Of a stretch of 64,000 nucleotides of DNA, positions 13,065 through 28,000 are shown one piece after another. The stretch lies in NCBI RefSeq assembly GCF_954871325.1, contig NC_088777.1, positions 53,072,002-53,136,001 of the forward strand, given 5' to 3'. Both the position numbers and the translations under genes were made by a program. Origin of the DNA: Gordionus sp. m RMFG-2023 (taxonomy: Eukaryota > Nematomorpha > Gordioida > Chordodea > Parachordodidae). The notes beneath the pieces are model-generated. The model was not told where the DNA came from and ran no database searches. It saw nothing but the letters and a program-made list of their open reading frames with translations. Positions within the stretch are counted from its first letter, which is position 1, and each line of letters opens with the position of its first letter.

Positions 13065-16000
13065 ATGCCCATTCAGCCAGTAAAATATTTCAAGAACTTA
13101 TCCTTCCGCTCATTCCTTCCTTCGAAATTTATTTTATCGTATCCTGTATCATTTCCATATTATTTTTTTCCTAAAGGAGGTAAAAAAGCGCGGGAAACCG
13201 AAATTATCGACGTGCCTACCTGGGTTACTGGCTTGGCCCAGTACGTGGGCGGACACTTCTCGCAGGCCAACTCGACATCCACGCCTCCTCATCCTCAACG
13301 CGACCCCCTTTTGTCGACCTCCGCCAGTAGCAAGCCCTTCAACTATTTTTTTCCCGCCCGCAATCTCCTGACGCCTTCCTTGCTCCGCACTCACATGGCC
13401 CAGGCGGGGTATACCATTTTCATGCATTCATTTATATTTTAAGGCAAATTGCGAGTTGTAGTATCGATTGGATTCGTTTTAAGTTTGTATCCTATAAAAG
13501 CAGTTTTGGTGCCTTAATTTATAATCAGTCAGACGCGGACCATATTAAAAACCGTGCCCTCTTTCGAGACCCCTAATATATTTAGACGCCTGACGCAAAT
13601 TTATATCAATTATAACCTAAAATAAAAGGGTCACGAAATGTTCCCCCACTTGCCACGGGAATTCAAACGACGAAAGGGCCCTGTGCAGCGACATGTTGCT
13701 CGTCATGTTCCACTTCCTCGAGGATCTACCCGCGTGCTTGGTGCCGACCAGCGTCGGTCTCACCCTCATCCGCGTGCACGATAGTAATTACTCACTTTTT
13801 TACCCATTCTTTTTTTGGCGGGTAAATGCGGGCCGCTAAACCCAGCGAAAACTGGAATTCATTCATTTTTAATCGATAATTTGGTGGATTAATCTTCTTG
13901 TAAGGAATAACGCGATTTAGGGGGTAAAAAATAGAACAAAAAATAATGGTAATAGATATTAATTAATATTGGAAATTTAAGGGGGGGGGGGGAGGGAAAT
14001 GGTTATATTTTTTTTGAAAGCCTTATATTATTTCGTGGCATCTTTTTTTTATAAAAAATCGAAATTAATTATTAATGAAGTAAATTTTATGTCGGTGATA
14101 AAATGTTATAAATTAAGTTTTTTTTTTCGACTCTTCGCCAAATGTTTACTTAAATTTTTTTTTATATTTAAAAAAATGGCGGGAGCGGGAAATTTTTCCC
14201 CGAATAATTCCGCCTTTTTATTTGGCTTTCGCACGTTATTTTTTTTTTTAAAAAAAAAATTGGATATTTAATTTAAGAGGGGGAGATATATTTTATTTAT
14301 TTTTTTGTTTCGCGTCAATTTTTACAGATGATAAATTTTTAACGAAATTAAAAGGCAATAAAAATGGCGCGTTTTAAAACGGAATTTCCCCCTTTTTTTA
14401 TGTTCGGTTAATTTTTTAGGAAGAACAAGATGTTTTTTTTATTTATATTAAATCTTGAATGTTTTAAGATTTTAATTTAAAAGTGGGGAAATTAATATCC
14501 GTTTTATTCATTCATTCTTTAATCTTGAATGTTTTAAGATTTTAATTTAAAAGTGGGGAAATTAATATCCGTTTTATTCATTCATTCATTTTATCTATCG
14601 CCGTGATTTACAGCTGTCAAATAATCCATATTTTTTTTATCGTCATATGGAAATGAACATTGATTATTAAACGAATTCGTTACCAGGGGTCACTCGATCG
14701 AAAGTATGATCCCGTAAGATTTCGCTCATTATCCCCTCTAACTACCTATCCACCTAAATAAGTGTTCGTCGTTAGTTTTATCAGTTTTAATAATCTACGA
14801 TTATTTGAGTAACTTTTTGTGTACCATTTTACCATCCTGTCACGTGTCATTTTCAAACTTGTAAAGTTATCTAAAAAAAAGCAATTACATATGATAATGC
14901 CTAGACCGACGACGCATTCATAATAAGGCGTTTTGAAAAGCGTCGTTGAATGCGAATCAGCTGGACCCGCCATTTTGGGAAACCCGTACAGTAATTATTC
15001 CCGTGTTAAAAACTACTATTAAATTGATAACTAACTCTCTCTCATTATCTCGGTGATCAGGGCAATTCTTTAATAAAAATGTTTGCTTTAGACATAGGAA
15101 TAAATTGGCCTTAAGTTTAAATTTTCTTTAATAATAATACGGGTAATCAAAATGGCGTCCCCAGCTGTTTTTCATTGATTTACACTTTTAACGAATGCAT
15201 CGTCAGTCCAGGTATCATGTCATTGCTAAAAAAAAACCAAAAAAAAAATATCGTTTATGGTTTGGAATGAGTGTTAAGGATGTAAAATGCTAATATATTA
15301 AAGTGTCAGTCGTCGGGCTCTTTAAATCCGTTTTTTTCTCCGCGGAAATGTATTTCAGCGCGGCGTAGAATAACTGCCCTAGGAATTTTTTAGACACCCT
15401 TTGCCGCGAACCCGAACCATTCCATTAAATGCGTGGATGTCATTAATATGTCCACGAAATTCTTAGGGTAAATATTCTGCACTGCGCAGCTGCTTGGAAT
15501 ATGTTTTAAAAATAACAATGATATACATATTTTACGAAAACTTTTTGTAATTTCTTCTGTAGAGTGGCTTTTAACTCATCACGTGATCTCTGACGTTGGC
15601 AACGAGGATATGGATCTCCTGAGGCAGTATTCGGCGTGCCTCGAAAGCAGCATGCCCACCCGGAACTACAGACTCATGGTGTACATTTTGAGTTTCCTGC
15701 ACGACCTCTGGATCCAATCCAACAAAAGTCCCAATCTCATGGAAAACTTCGTCACTTGCTTCTCCTGTACCACCATCTCCATGTAATCAAATTAACTTTT
15801 ATTTTAAGAAATGAATGTGCCATTATTTCGGCTCGCAGTGGGACAGAGTTGCGTCACATCCGGTTATCCAATATTTCTTTCAATTTCCGAAATAATTTAT
15901 CTTACTTCACCCTTTAAATTTCGAATACCCGTCGGGCTGGCGCCTTTCCGAAACAGTCAAGAGAAAATGATAGAAATATTCCTATAGTTTAGGGGGAGGG

Positions 16001-19000
16001 AAAATCTCGTTGCTAACAATGTTTTTAAAAATTAAATTTTTTACGTTATTTAACGCGGCGTTATGATGATAAAGCTACGATAAAAATTGAAAAACATATG
16101 TTGCGAATAATATAACGAATTCGATAAAAAAAGCTATATGTATGATTTTCGTTAAATATTATATAAAATAATTATCTCTATTTTTTTTTAAACTTCATCT
16201 TAATTTAAGTTTTCAAAGATTGAATCACCTGTAGCGTAAGGTAATTCGCTATAAAATTATCGCAACTTCGAAATTAAGTTATATCGAAATAAATTATTAA
16301 ATCATTAGAATCTTGAAAATTAATCGTAAATTACCGTTATTAAAATCATTGTAATTTAAATGTATAAATAAACTACATTTTAAAAAAAAAAAGAAGGTTG
16401 CTTGCAAAGATATGCAAAAAGGGATAATGTAAAGTCGATTGTAATTTAGGTTGTATATATATATATAAAAGAAGAAATAGTGTTTATAACGCTATTTTAT
16501 AAATAGCAGAGTTGTTAAAAGATACTTTTTAAATGGATCTAGATACAGATACAACGTCTAAAATAATATCTAGATACAGATTATTTAATCAAAAATCTAT
16601 CTAGATTCAGATACAGATACCACATTTTTATATCTAGATACTTGTATCTAGATCCTTTAACAACTCTGATAAATAGCTATTTATGGTTAAAAATGATCAC
16701 GCGATTGGCTCCCGTCCTTTTTAAAGATTAGTTTATTTAAAATAGAAAGTGTGTGTGTGAATATAAATTTTTGCCATTATTTAATCTGTTAGCGTCCATG
16801 TCTTTTTTTCCGGAAATGTATTATTTTTACAAATTTTTAAATCATTTTTTGAGCGTGTTTTTTTATAAATTTGAAAATAGGATTTTGCCGGGAAATATAT
16901 TCTATCTTGTTTGGAAAAAACCTATCTTATAAATTGTAGGCCACTTAGTATATATAACAAATTAATACGTTAAACACGATAGAACTTTTTTGAGCAGTAT
17001 CCTTAGTATCTGTTGGAATAGGGAGATACATATGATGCAACTCTGCCAATCTGTTATATTTTACCAAAAAAAAAGAGATGAATGAATCACTAATAATTTT
17101 ATATGAGCAAAGGATTCTATCTATTTATTCATTTTCGCCATGTTAAACTCGAACTTCATTTTATATAATTTTTTTCCCGTGAATAGTCAAAAGAACGAAA
17201 CGTTGCTGGACACGCTATCCTATGACGGGCCCCTCGTGCTGAACTACAGCCAAAACAATCATCACCAAAATTCTAGGGATCACCACCAACTTAACGCTAG
17301 GCTGGGCGCCCCATCCTCCAAGGATTCCCTCATTATAAAGGGGTGGACTGAAATTGTGAGGGCCTTGCTCAGCCATTGTCACCTCATCTTCAGGACCGAT
17401 ATGCAATTTCATTCGAAACCGGATATTATAACCGGCCATGTCATCGGGACGGGTAGTGAAGATATTCGACAATCATCGGTTCACACGTCGACTAGCACGG
17501 GTAAAACTTGATAAAATATTAACGGTTGCGCTATTTAAGAAAAGCAATGGGTGGTCATGCTCGTGGTGTTTCAAGATAATTTTGAGTCTTGTAAAACAGA
17601 TAACTAGATATTTTATTAAAATTAAATAATGTGCGTTTTATATATACCTAATAGCACCAGACGGGATCAATAACCTAACGTTCTTGAAGATCATGAGAGG
17701 TGAAAGGACCTTGATAATGCCGATCAACGAACTCGTCAAGAAATTGGCCAGCAACATTCAAAACAAAAGGTTTCTTTATTATAGCATCGAATTTCGTGGC
17801 AATTAGAGGGAACAGAAGCACCTCGTAATTAACAGTTCTAGCCCTCGATTAAGCATTTTCGTTATGTTTTGGTTTTAAAACACTGTTAAAATTTTTCGTT
17901 CCTTTTCCGGTTATAATAATTCGTTATATTTTTTGGTTATATAATTTGTTCCATTTCCGGTTTTATAATATCAGTCTCTTTTTTTAAAAAAAAATCAAAT
18001 TTATAACCGGGCATTCCTAGGGGGCCTCCTAGTCTCTAGTGAACGTAATTCGTATGTGGATTCATTTTACGGAAATGAAATACTGTTTATAACTGTTAAA
18101 TAATTTAAAGTATTATAATGAATAGTTTTTTGGGGCAAATTTGAAGGCTTATTTTAAATTGATAGATCGAAATCCATCGATGCCTCCCTTTACGCCAACG
18201 CCATATTACACCCATCCAAATCTTCGCCCGATCTGTGTTCCAACTTTGTGAGGCCTACGACTCCCCCGGTATCCGGTCACTGTCATAGTCACCACCATCA
18301 TCGGCACGCGCATAACCATCATCATTCGACCTATAGTAAGAATCCATAAATTTATATATATATATATACTCACCCTTCCATTTACTTTAAATTATGCTAT
18401 ATGTCTTCTTATTTGAATTTAACTTATCTCCATTGTTATGTCCTATGCCAAAATATTGACAAGGGATCAATAACCATTACAATTCGATATATGGGTACTC
18501 ATAATCCATTATTACCTATATAAACCCATTTAACGGCAATCGATGTTTTATAAATATAGAATCATTGGCTTTGAAACCTAAGATGGAAATGGTGCGAGCT
18601 GCTATAATCCCGAAAGTCTACGAAATCAGCACCAACAGTGTCACAGGTGTTTTATTTCTCTCAAAATAATTTGTATTACTTTCTTAAATTTTTTAATCAA
18701 GAGGGGGGGGGGTTCCTTCCCTATTATTTATTTATCTTAATATTTTTTATTTATTTATTCTTTCAGAACTTCTGATTCTCGAGGAAAACCAGGTTGCCGC
18801 CGAATTCAATTTAACCAAAACCAGAGGTTTTTATTTGTGCACAGTTTATTCAATATTTTTAATGACTGGCTATGTTTATCCTCGTAGTCTAAGTTCAATA
18901 AAGTTTTCGTTACAATGGCAAGAACTTCGGAGGGGGGGGGGGAAAACTAGTCCCCTGGTAACCCCACTGTCTTATTTTTTTTAACTTTCATATGGCCTAA

Positions 19001-22000
19001 TATAATCATCGGTATATCTGAGATTTATGGTGTACGTAAACAAAACATAACATTGTTACTTTGTTTACAATCCAGAGCATTGGATCTGCGGTGGAAGCAG
19101 TAGCAGTAGCGGGGACAGTGACATTAGATCCTCAAAAATGGACGCTTCCCTATCCTTTTCTATCTTGGAATCTTCGGATCTGGGTCAGCAATTGGACGAC
19201 GTTATCATCGGTAACATTTTATTTGCTCACTCATTACGTTTGTATTAAAATCCCAAACACGTGATTATACGTATATAAGCAAACCGGCGGTTTTTATCAA
19301 TGTTGGCATTTCTTTTTTCCCCGCTTATTAAGTTATAAAATCTTATTTTGAGGTATTTTCAAGATCATTGGTCGCTTACAGAATGTTCTAGAAAGGTAAT
19401 CTAAAATTTTGTGTCGAATGTTTGTCCAATAAATGCCTCATCGATGTAATGACGTATAATAATACCTAGACTGACGACGCATTCGTAACAATGCTTTTTG
19501 AAAGCGTCGTTGAATGCGGATCAGCTGGACCCGCCATTTTGGTAACCCATGTAGTAATTATTCTCATGTTTAAAACTACTGTTTAATTGATGACCCGCCT
19601 CCTTATCATCTCGATGATCAGGCAATTCTTTAAAAAAAGTTTGCGTCAGACATAGAAATAAATTGGCCTCTCGTTTAAAATTTCCTAATAATGATATGGG
19701 TTACCAAAATGGCGTCCCCAGTGTTTTTATTGATGTACACTTTTAACGAATGCATCGTCAGCCTAGATATTGTTATTATTATGTCATTGATTGATACTTT
19801 AGAGAAAGTGATTTGATTGGACAAATTTACTTTGAAAAAATGTTTAGTTTTCGTTCATCCTCTATGATTTATAGCTGTTTTCGAACATAAATTACGAACG
19901 ACTTTTATTGGACTTTTTTTTCTTCAAACAGCAGCAAAGTTTTTAGAGAGTAAAGAGCATTCATTAAAATCCCCCTTCATAGTGAAAATCTGTATAAACT
20001 CAGTGTAAGAAGACGAGGTTTAGGTAGAGAAGCTCAGCTTAGCATTTCTCTGGCAGCCTAGTAATCCAAAGACAACTAAATCCTGTATCAATTACACTGT
20101 TGAGGTCAGATTTTCCCATCTACGGACATGAATGAGACATTGAGGAGGAGTTCCCGTGATTCCTTCCATATGCATTTTCCAACTATGTTCACGTAGTAAT
20201 TGTCCACTCAAGTTGCACAGGGTTTAAAGTAAGGAATATACTCAATAGTAGGATACAGATTGACTTTATTCTCAGGATATCCGCTATAATTTCTCTCGAG
20301 GATTTTGATCTGCTCAAATAATGTGTTTGATCCATCATTTAAATTTGTTGTAATAGCTAGTATAGACCTAGCGTTATCGAACTTAGATAAATATTGCTCT
20401 TGTATGCTAATGTTTGTCAATGAATATAATCGATTTCCTAGTTTAGGATTATATGGTGTTAGAGACATAAGAGTTTGTATTAATTTCTCCTTTTCATCTT
20501 CAGCATCATCCAAATACTCTTTTAATAGCAGAATTCTGAATTAGCTTTGGAAGTTGTTCTATACATGATCATAAGTAATTCTCTGGTTGTGTTGGCATCG
20601 AAATAGGAAGACTATCCGGGTCTTTTAATAGACTTCCATAATCTAAAGAGTGTTTCAGGGAAAAAGTTATATAAATACCTATAATAGCTTTATAGATAGG
20701 ATGTGAATATAGTGTTTTCACCATAGATAAATTTAAAGTGAGTGGATCTTTAATAGCTCTAGTTGCGAAATTACCGTATAAAGTAAAAACCTCCTATATG
20801 CCGTGTGATTAACAATAATGATGCTGTATGATGGTAGAGACTTTAGCCAAAGTAGTTTAAAACGTAGGAGATGTCCATGTCCCTATTTCGTGGAAAATTC
20901 TAGTTGCAATTGTTAAAAATAACGAATTGAAATTAGCAGGTCGTTTCTATGGTAAAATGACTCATGAAATGAGGATCTACCAAGTGTGTATGGAAGAGAA
21001 TTTAGCCGATTTTATTCTCCCATATATAGCGGGTCAGACTATGACCATGTCTGAAGAGAAATTAAAAAGAACAATATGCCAAATGACAGCACCTTATGAT
21101 TACAATAGTATTGAAAAATGAGAATGCTTTCCTTTGGGAATATCTGTGAGTATGAGTAAATATTTTGGAGGCCGAACCCATTGTCTAATTCTAAAAATGT
21201 TGGAGTTGCAATTTCTGATCGAAAGTTTGTACACCAAGAGGAAAAGTAAACTATAAAATGGGGGATGATGCTGAAGATGAAAAGGAGAAATTAATACAAA
21301 CTTCTATATCTCTAACACCATATAATCCTAAACTAGGAAATCGATTATATTCATTGACAAACATTAGTATACAAGAGCAATATTTATCTAAGTTCGATAA
21401 CGCTGGTCTATACTAGCTATTACAACAAATTTACATGATGGATCAAACACATTATTTGAGGAGATCAAGATCCTCGAGAGGAATTATAGCGGATATCTTG
21501 AGAATAAAGTCAATCTGTATCCTACTATTGAATATATTCCTTACTTTAAACCCTGTGCAACCTTGAGTGGGCAATTATTACGTAAACATAGTTGGAAAAT
21601 GCATATGGAAGGAATCACGGGAACTCTTCCTCAATGTCTCATTCATGTCCGTAGATGGGAAAATCTGACCTCAATATCATCTTGCCTGTTGTATCTATTC
21701 AAGTCACCAATTCCATAAATATAGATGATTATGAAGACGCGATATTCCCTTTCCTTAACAAAAGACGTACTCAACAATCAGTGGATATAAACCAAATCAA
21801 GAAAAAACCCATTTTACGTATGGATATATCTAGAGCACTGTCCTTGTCAGAAATTAATTATATGTTCGCATATAAAAATAATCCAAAAGCGATTAAAAAG
21901 GAACATAGATTATTGTTAGATTATTTAAATCAATACAATATAATTTGTTATGACCCTCATGAATTTATTCCCATCATGATGAACAATACCACTGAACTCA

Positions 22001-25000
22001 GAAACAATAATGTGAATAGTGAAGAAGAGTTAATAACATTATTAAAGATTGCAATGGATTGCACATCAATAAGTGTACAATATTGGTTCGATAGGAAAAT
22101 TATATTTACACTCCCCAATATTCCTGCGTGGTTACTGTTATTATATAATATTAAATACCAATTAGAACAAATTTATGACTCGTTAACAAATACATCCACG
22201 TTCCAAGAAAGCCTTACACTTTGCAACGGTAAGAGACTATGTTTTGGAAATCTACTATTATTTTGCATCAACACCAAATATTATTTAATAACACACATAC
22301 TATTCTAACGTGTTTCTACAAAATATGCTTCTTGTATATTTTGTGATAAGATTAGTGACACAATAGATATAATATGTCATTTATCATTGCAAGAGCCTAG
22401 AAAATATTTTGATGTTCTAAAAGCTTGGCCTTCTTTAGTAATCGCAAGTATATTATTACAGACAGAGAATAATAAAGTATTACATACAGAAGTGCTATCT
22501 GATCTACCTATAGTATTGCAACATCCCTATAGATTGTTATTTTTACCCTTAATTAAATATAATGAATGCCCCTTACTCTCAACCCTTCCCTCTCAAAAAT
22601 ATAACGTAACAATCCAAAACAATCCTTTTCTAATAATTAAATAAATATCAACATTTATTCGTGCAAATATATAAAAATATGATCCATCCTGGCTTCATCC
22701 TATATAATGTCTTCTTCACTCCAAACCGCACACAAAGAAACTTTTATTGTTCTTTACCAAGAACCCATGTGTTCATTTCGTTTCACTCCCATCCACCACA
22801 AGGAAACACTAATTCCCCTGTCAGAAAATAACTGACATTTGATATATTATATTAAATTTATTTCTTCTTTTTTTCAACAGCTACAACAGAAAATATTAAT
22901 TTTCTTTATTGAAACGTAGAGCGAATGCTATTCATTGCTGATACGAATCAAATAATATGAAAAGAGAAGAAAACAAATATATATATTGGAGCGGTCTTTT
23001 AATCGATAGGTTAATTTGATGAAGTGTTTTTGAACGCATTCGAACAGAAAAGTTGTTACATTATTATATTATTTTTTTGCATGGCAGGCACTTCAGCAAT
23101 CTGAAATAGGTCTTTTTCTAAATTGTTTAAAATATACAGACATGTTATTTGCAAATTTTTAATTATAATAACAGCTATTTTTTGTGTTATGCTATTCCAA
23201 TCTTCTTCTCAATCGTTTAGCTGCTTTTACAGGTTTACCCGGGTAGTTCATTTCCCCTTCTACTCGCCCTTTAATCTATTTACCACGGTCCTGGGTATCG
23301 TCCCGGGTCAAACCTAACAGTTTTATGCCATTATCGGGCACTTTCACTCAGCTTGTTCTTTGATCGCCCCCCCCGGGTCTTGTTTCCTTCAGATCCAACC
23401 AAGGGTATCTATCCAACTAATCATCCCTTGATTTCCACTTTGAATATGCTTAAAGGAAGCAAAGGATGCTTATTTAATATGTTATCATATTAAATAAATC
23501 AAATTCTTTTATAGCAAGTAATATTAAGTTTTAAAATAAGTTAAAAATTAGTTTTTTTTTTCCTATTAATATAATTAATAAATAATGAATATTATTTTAA
23601 ATCAAATAATCACGTCGCCAAATTTTTATATAGCGGTGGCGTGATCACTGATGCCGCGATTTGATCGACGGAATTGTACGATATTAAATTTAATATGGCG
23701 ACATTTTTATTAGAAAAGGATTATGTATGTATGATCGTTTTTTATAACTTTAAACACTAAACAGATGATTACATACCCACGCTTCCTAGCAAGAGGGGCT
23801 CGGACGCTACTTTGGTCAATTATAACTCTGACATCATGCCCGATAGCAATATTGACTCTTTGCGCGACATATTATCACAAGTTTTTTTTTATATATAATT
23901 TTACCCACTGATATAAACGCCGCCATCATTTACTTAGAAACGGCGGGAAATTAGTGTCCGATCGAATTTAAATTAATGTTATCATAGTTCGATTTGACCA
24001 CCAACTGGAAAATTATGCCCATCTACCTTTCCACTTTATATTTTTAGGACCAATTTGAACATCAAAAATTTTCTGAATACCTAAACTAGTTGCTATAGCT
24101 AAGGCCTCTCTTATAGTTAGGGTTATTTAAATTTATTAAAATGTAGGATTCTGACACGTACCTCAAATCTTTTTATTTAAAAATATGTCTCACTCATAAC
24201 ACTATCGGTTCTCTTTATTTTAAAGTGTTCGGAAGTAGAAGAAGATGATTGGACCGATATTAGCTATATCCATGACGATGACTCTCAGGGCAGAACTTTC
24301 GGGAAGGTGAGATTTTCCGACAGTTATAATCATGAGATTATTCCGATGTTCGATCTTCCTGGCTATCGCTCTAACAGGTTATATTTTTTTTTTACTAACG
24401 GAATAATTTATGCTACTTTAAAACTACTTACTATTTCGTAAAAATTTATCCCCTCGAAACATGTAAATTTAAAAAAAATAAAAATTAAATCATCTGCAGA
24501 TATTCCTACCCACCAAGTCCGAGTTACTACAAAAATTGCAGAGAAAATACTAGGTCGTCGATGAACTGTTACGATTTACCTCCCCCTTCTCCTCCATCCT
24601 CTCATCAAAGCTATCGGTTTGGTTAGATTTATTTTAACTCCTCTAGGCCTTCTAAAATATGGAATATTACATGTATAATATTAAACCTTAGGGTCTAATA
24701 TATTGATATTCATATTTGATTGGTTAAACGAATATAACTAATTGGTTATAGGTCTTCTTTATTCCGTACAACACTTACTATTATTAATACGCCGACTTTT
24801 TTTTGTTACCGTTTCCTTGCATAATTTCCCATGTTTTCTTACTTTATAAGAGGAATAAACAATTTTATTTTAATATATACCGCATTCCGAACCCCATTTT
24901 AACTCAATTTTGACAGTATTAAAATTGTAAAAAAAAATAGCACAGAAAAAGTTGGGATAGCACTTAAAATACTATTCAATTTTACCGATCCTTGATTTCA

Positions 25001-28000
25001 TCAACCAAGACCTGATTTGGGTTGGAGTTGAAACAGTATTTAATTATAATTTCGCTTAATTCCACATAAATTAAGTTAAGGGTTAAGATTTAGCAGGTAA
25101 TTTAGGGGTGGCTTATACTTTAAACCAACTTAGTAGATGGAGCTAGGATTAATATCGGTCTGATATGAGACACGGTTAAAATATAATCACCATTAGGATT
25201 GAAAAGCACGGTATAAAGCTTGGCAGATATCAGAAGTTTTTTACCATTCATTTCTTATGTCTAGCGATTAACTCGTGCTAACCCCAAAGGGGCTTAAACC
25301 TAGTTTCAAGCTGTTCATCGTGACTTAAACTTAAGGTTCGAGCCAATATTTTTGGCTAACCTTGCGGGTTTAAGGCGATATTTTTTTTAGTTTAACCTCA
25401 AGGTTTTGGGGATAAATATATTATTTTAGTTAAACATTATTATTATAAGTTGGTGGTTGGGGTTTATATGACACAATTTACTTTTTAAGATAAAATTTCG
25501 TTTATTTATTTGACCAACTTAACGTGATTTTATAAGCTTTATTTTTATAATACAGATCTCAGTTAGTGAGCAACAAAGTTAGCAACTAGATTTGTGAACT
25601 AATTTTTTGCGGATATTATATGGCTAATATTTTTTTAACGATGCAAGATATTTACTAAATTAAAATGTTTAATTTGATGTGAGTTCATCATAGGTGGGCC
25701 ATTTTCAGAGAGCTATTCCTCCTTGGAATCAATTTTGAATGTATTTTTTTTTTCTCACCCCCCAAAAAAATCGAAATATAAAACAGCGAATTTTTCGATC
25801 TGGCGCGCAATAAATGCTCCACCGGCGGGAAATTGGATAGGAATGGGTGTCCGCTATCGCCTACCGCAGCGGCCTTTCACGAGATGAACAAAAAATTGCA
25901 GAGTGAGTTCGAATTATTTTTTTTTACCGCTTATCAATTTGGAACATTTATTTTTTCTGAGGAGTATTGGGGTTAGACCCGATCTATAGCCTCATTATTA
26001 GTTTATAGAAATCCTAATCCCTATTTCCCAACTTCCTAGGATTTTTCATCCCGAAGTGAATGAATAGCTTAGGATGGAAAATCTCCTACGAGGTTGGAAA
26101 TTGTTGCTAAAATCAGGAAAATTGTCAGGTTGCCAAAACAAATAAAATAAAATTTTTGTTTTTTTTTAGCTTACGAAAAGAAATTGAAACGCTACGAAGA
26201 AAGCTTTGAACGCAAAAGGGGACACAAGGTACGGATTTAACCATACAAATCTGTTTAATGGAAAGAAAGATAGAGCCCCAGTGATTGTCGCAGTTTTTTT
26301 TAAAGAGAGCTAGCCTTTAGGCGGATGTTATTTTATCCGTCTATTTTTCTATTGAATATTTTTTTTCGGCTTAAATTATGGTTCTTTTTATTAAGGGAAC
26401 ACCGCGACTGGTTTTGTATATAAAATTTAATCGTGTTTATTATTTTTTTTAATATTGGGCCTTTTTCTATAGCACTTCTTTATGTAAATATTGGATATAT
26501 CGAATTGGAAAATAAGGAACTTATTATAAATCAAAAAAAATAAATATTTAGGCCACTCAAGATGAGAAATTGACTATTTACGAAATGAAGAAATACATCA
26601 ACAAGATTGACAAAATCAAGAAAGAGCTCAAAAGTAATTGATTTACTTTATCCCCTTACCTCCCCCCCTTATCTTAAAAACCTGCAGCGGTGGTGCGGTT
26701 ATTAAAAATATCATTATCCAACGGGGAGGGTTTTTGAAAAATATAATTTGATTCACTTATGACATCCGAGTACACTGATCCCGGTTTTGGTTGGTCCGGG
26801 ATTTGCAAATTTAATCACTTAAGAATTTTCATCGATGCTCTCTTAACATCCGATAATGATTTAAATCTATGTCGATACAAAAGCTATAAGGATTCGTAGC
26901 AAATCGATAAGTTATCTAGACTTAGACTTGGCACCTACGAATACTCAAGTGGGCGATAAGGGAGAAGTTTCTTCCCCTCCGGATCCCGTCATCACCCTAA
27001 CGCGCGCCTTCAAATCTACCTTTCCTCAGATCGTTTCGGACTCGTCATCCCAATACGATCATATGTTGGCTCTCATTATGGAGGTATATATATTATTTTT
27101 TTTTATTAAAATTAGAGAATCGCTCATCCCTCAAGTTGGAAGTAATAGTCGTCATATCCTGAATCATGCGATTTTTTTATACAAGATTCTAATGTGTCGC
27201 TTAGAAGTGTTTCTTTATTTTAAGCCTTGGATTCCATCCATTAAAGGTCGACAAGACCCCGTCCAAACTTGTTCCCCTGAAAATGTTCGGGAATATTTTT
27301 CGGACTGACTTAAATTAGCCCAATCAGTCCCTAATAATTATACTAGGTAGGAAAAGGACGTTAAATTTTTTCTTAATTTGTGAGCTTTTATATATATATA
27401 AAATTTAACTTCCGGTCCAAATTGGTCCGGACCGGCCCTTAGACTGCGCATTTCGAAACGAACCACGCCCGTTTCTGTCATCTATATTGTTCGGACTTCT
27501 CGTAACTTTTGTTTTAACTGTTATACTCTCATTCGAAAACTTTTGAAAAAAACTTATGAATGGAATACAGGAATTGAACAAGGAGAGCATTTACAAGCAA
27601 AAATTGATTCTGCAGAAAGTGTTGCTGCATTTCGAGAGCGTCCACGGCAAACCGCCTTTCCCCCTCAAGTCCATCATGCATATCATGAAGCCGTTGTACT
27701 GCAAGTATAGGCGTATCAAAAATATTCTCACCAGGAACTCGGTAACTCTTATTATGTTTTAGGACAGTTTACATTTATTGTGAATGAGTTAACGTAGAAA
27801 GTTCCATAACTTAAAAAAAAGTATACTTTAAGAAAAATAGGGGAAGTGAACTGGAACGATTTAAGCAAAATTATCCAAAATACAGCATTCCAGAATTTTC
27901 TTGGTTCTCCTAAAAAAAGGATTTTAATAATTTAAAAGAACTAGAATAGAGCGACCCTAAAAAAAATGTCTGTCATTGCTCCAGTGTCCCTGATTTCGAT

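Larger units (their letters stand above)
20108..21670. repeat. Inverted repeat of the viral L segment, about 400-bp arms
   Basis: Left arm about 20108-20505 and right arm about 21265-21670 are near-identical reverse complements, separated by about 760 bp. Differences are few: a small indel and scattered substitutions. If transcribed within the FAM13 pre-mRNA, the arms could form a long double-stranded stem. Confidence 0.85.

Noticed and set aside
13149..13427. Minus-strand 92-aa frame over the first RhoGAP exon
   Set aside because: Shadow of the plus-strand exon, which has clear domain similarity and splice sites.
14746..14973. Minus-strand 75-aa frame
   Set aside because: It lies over a MITE end and intron sequence, with no similarity to a protein family.
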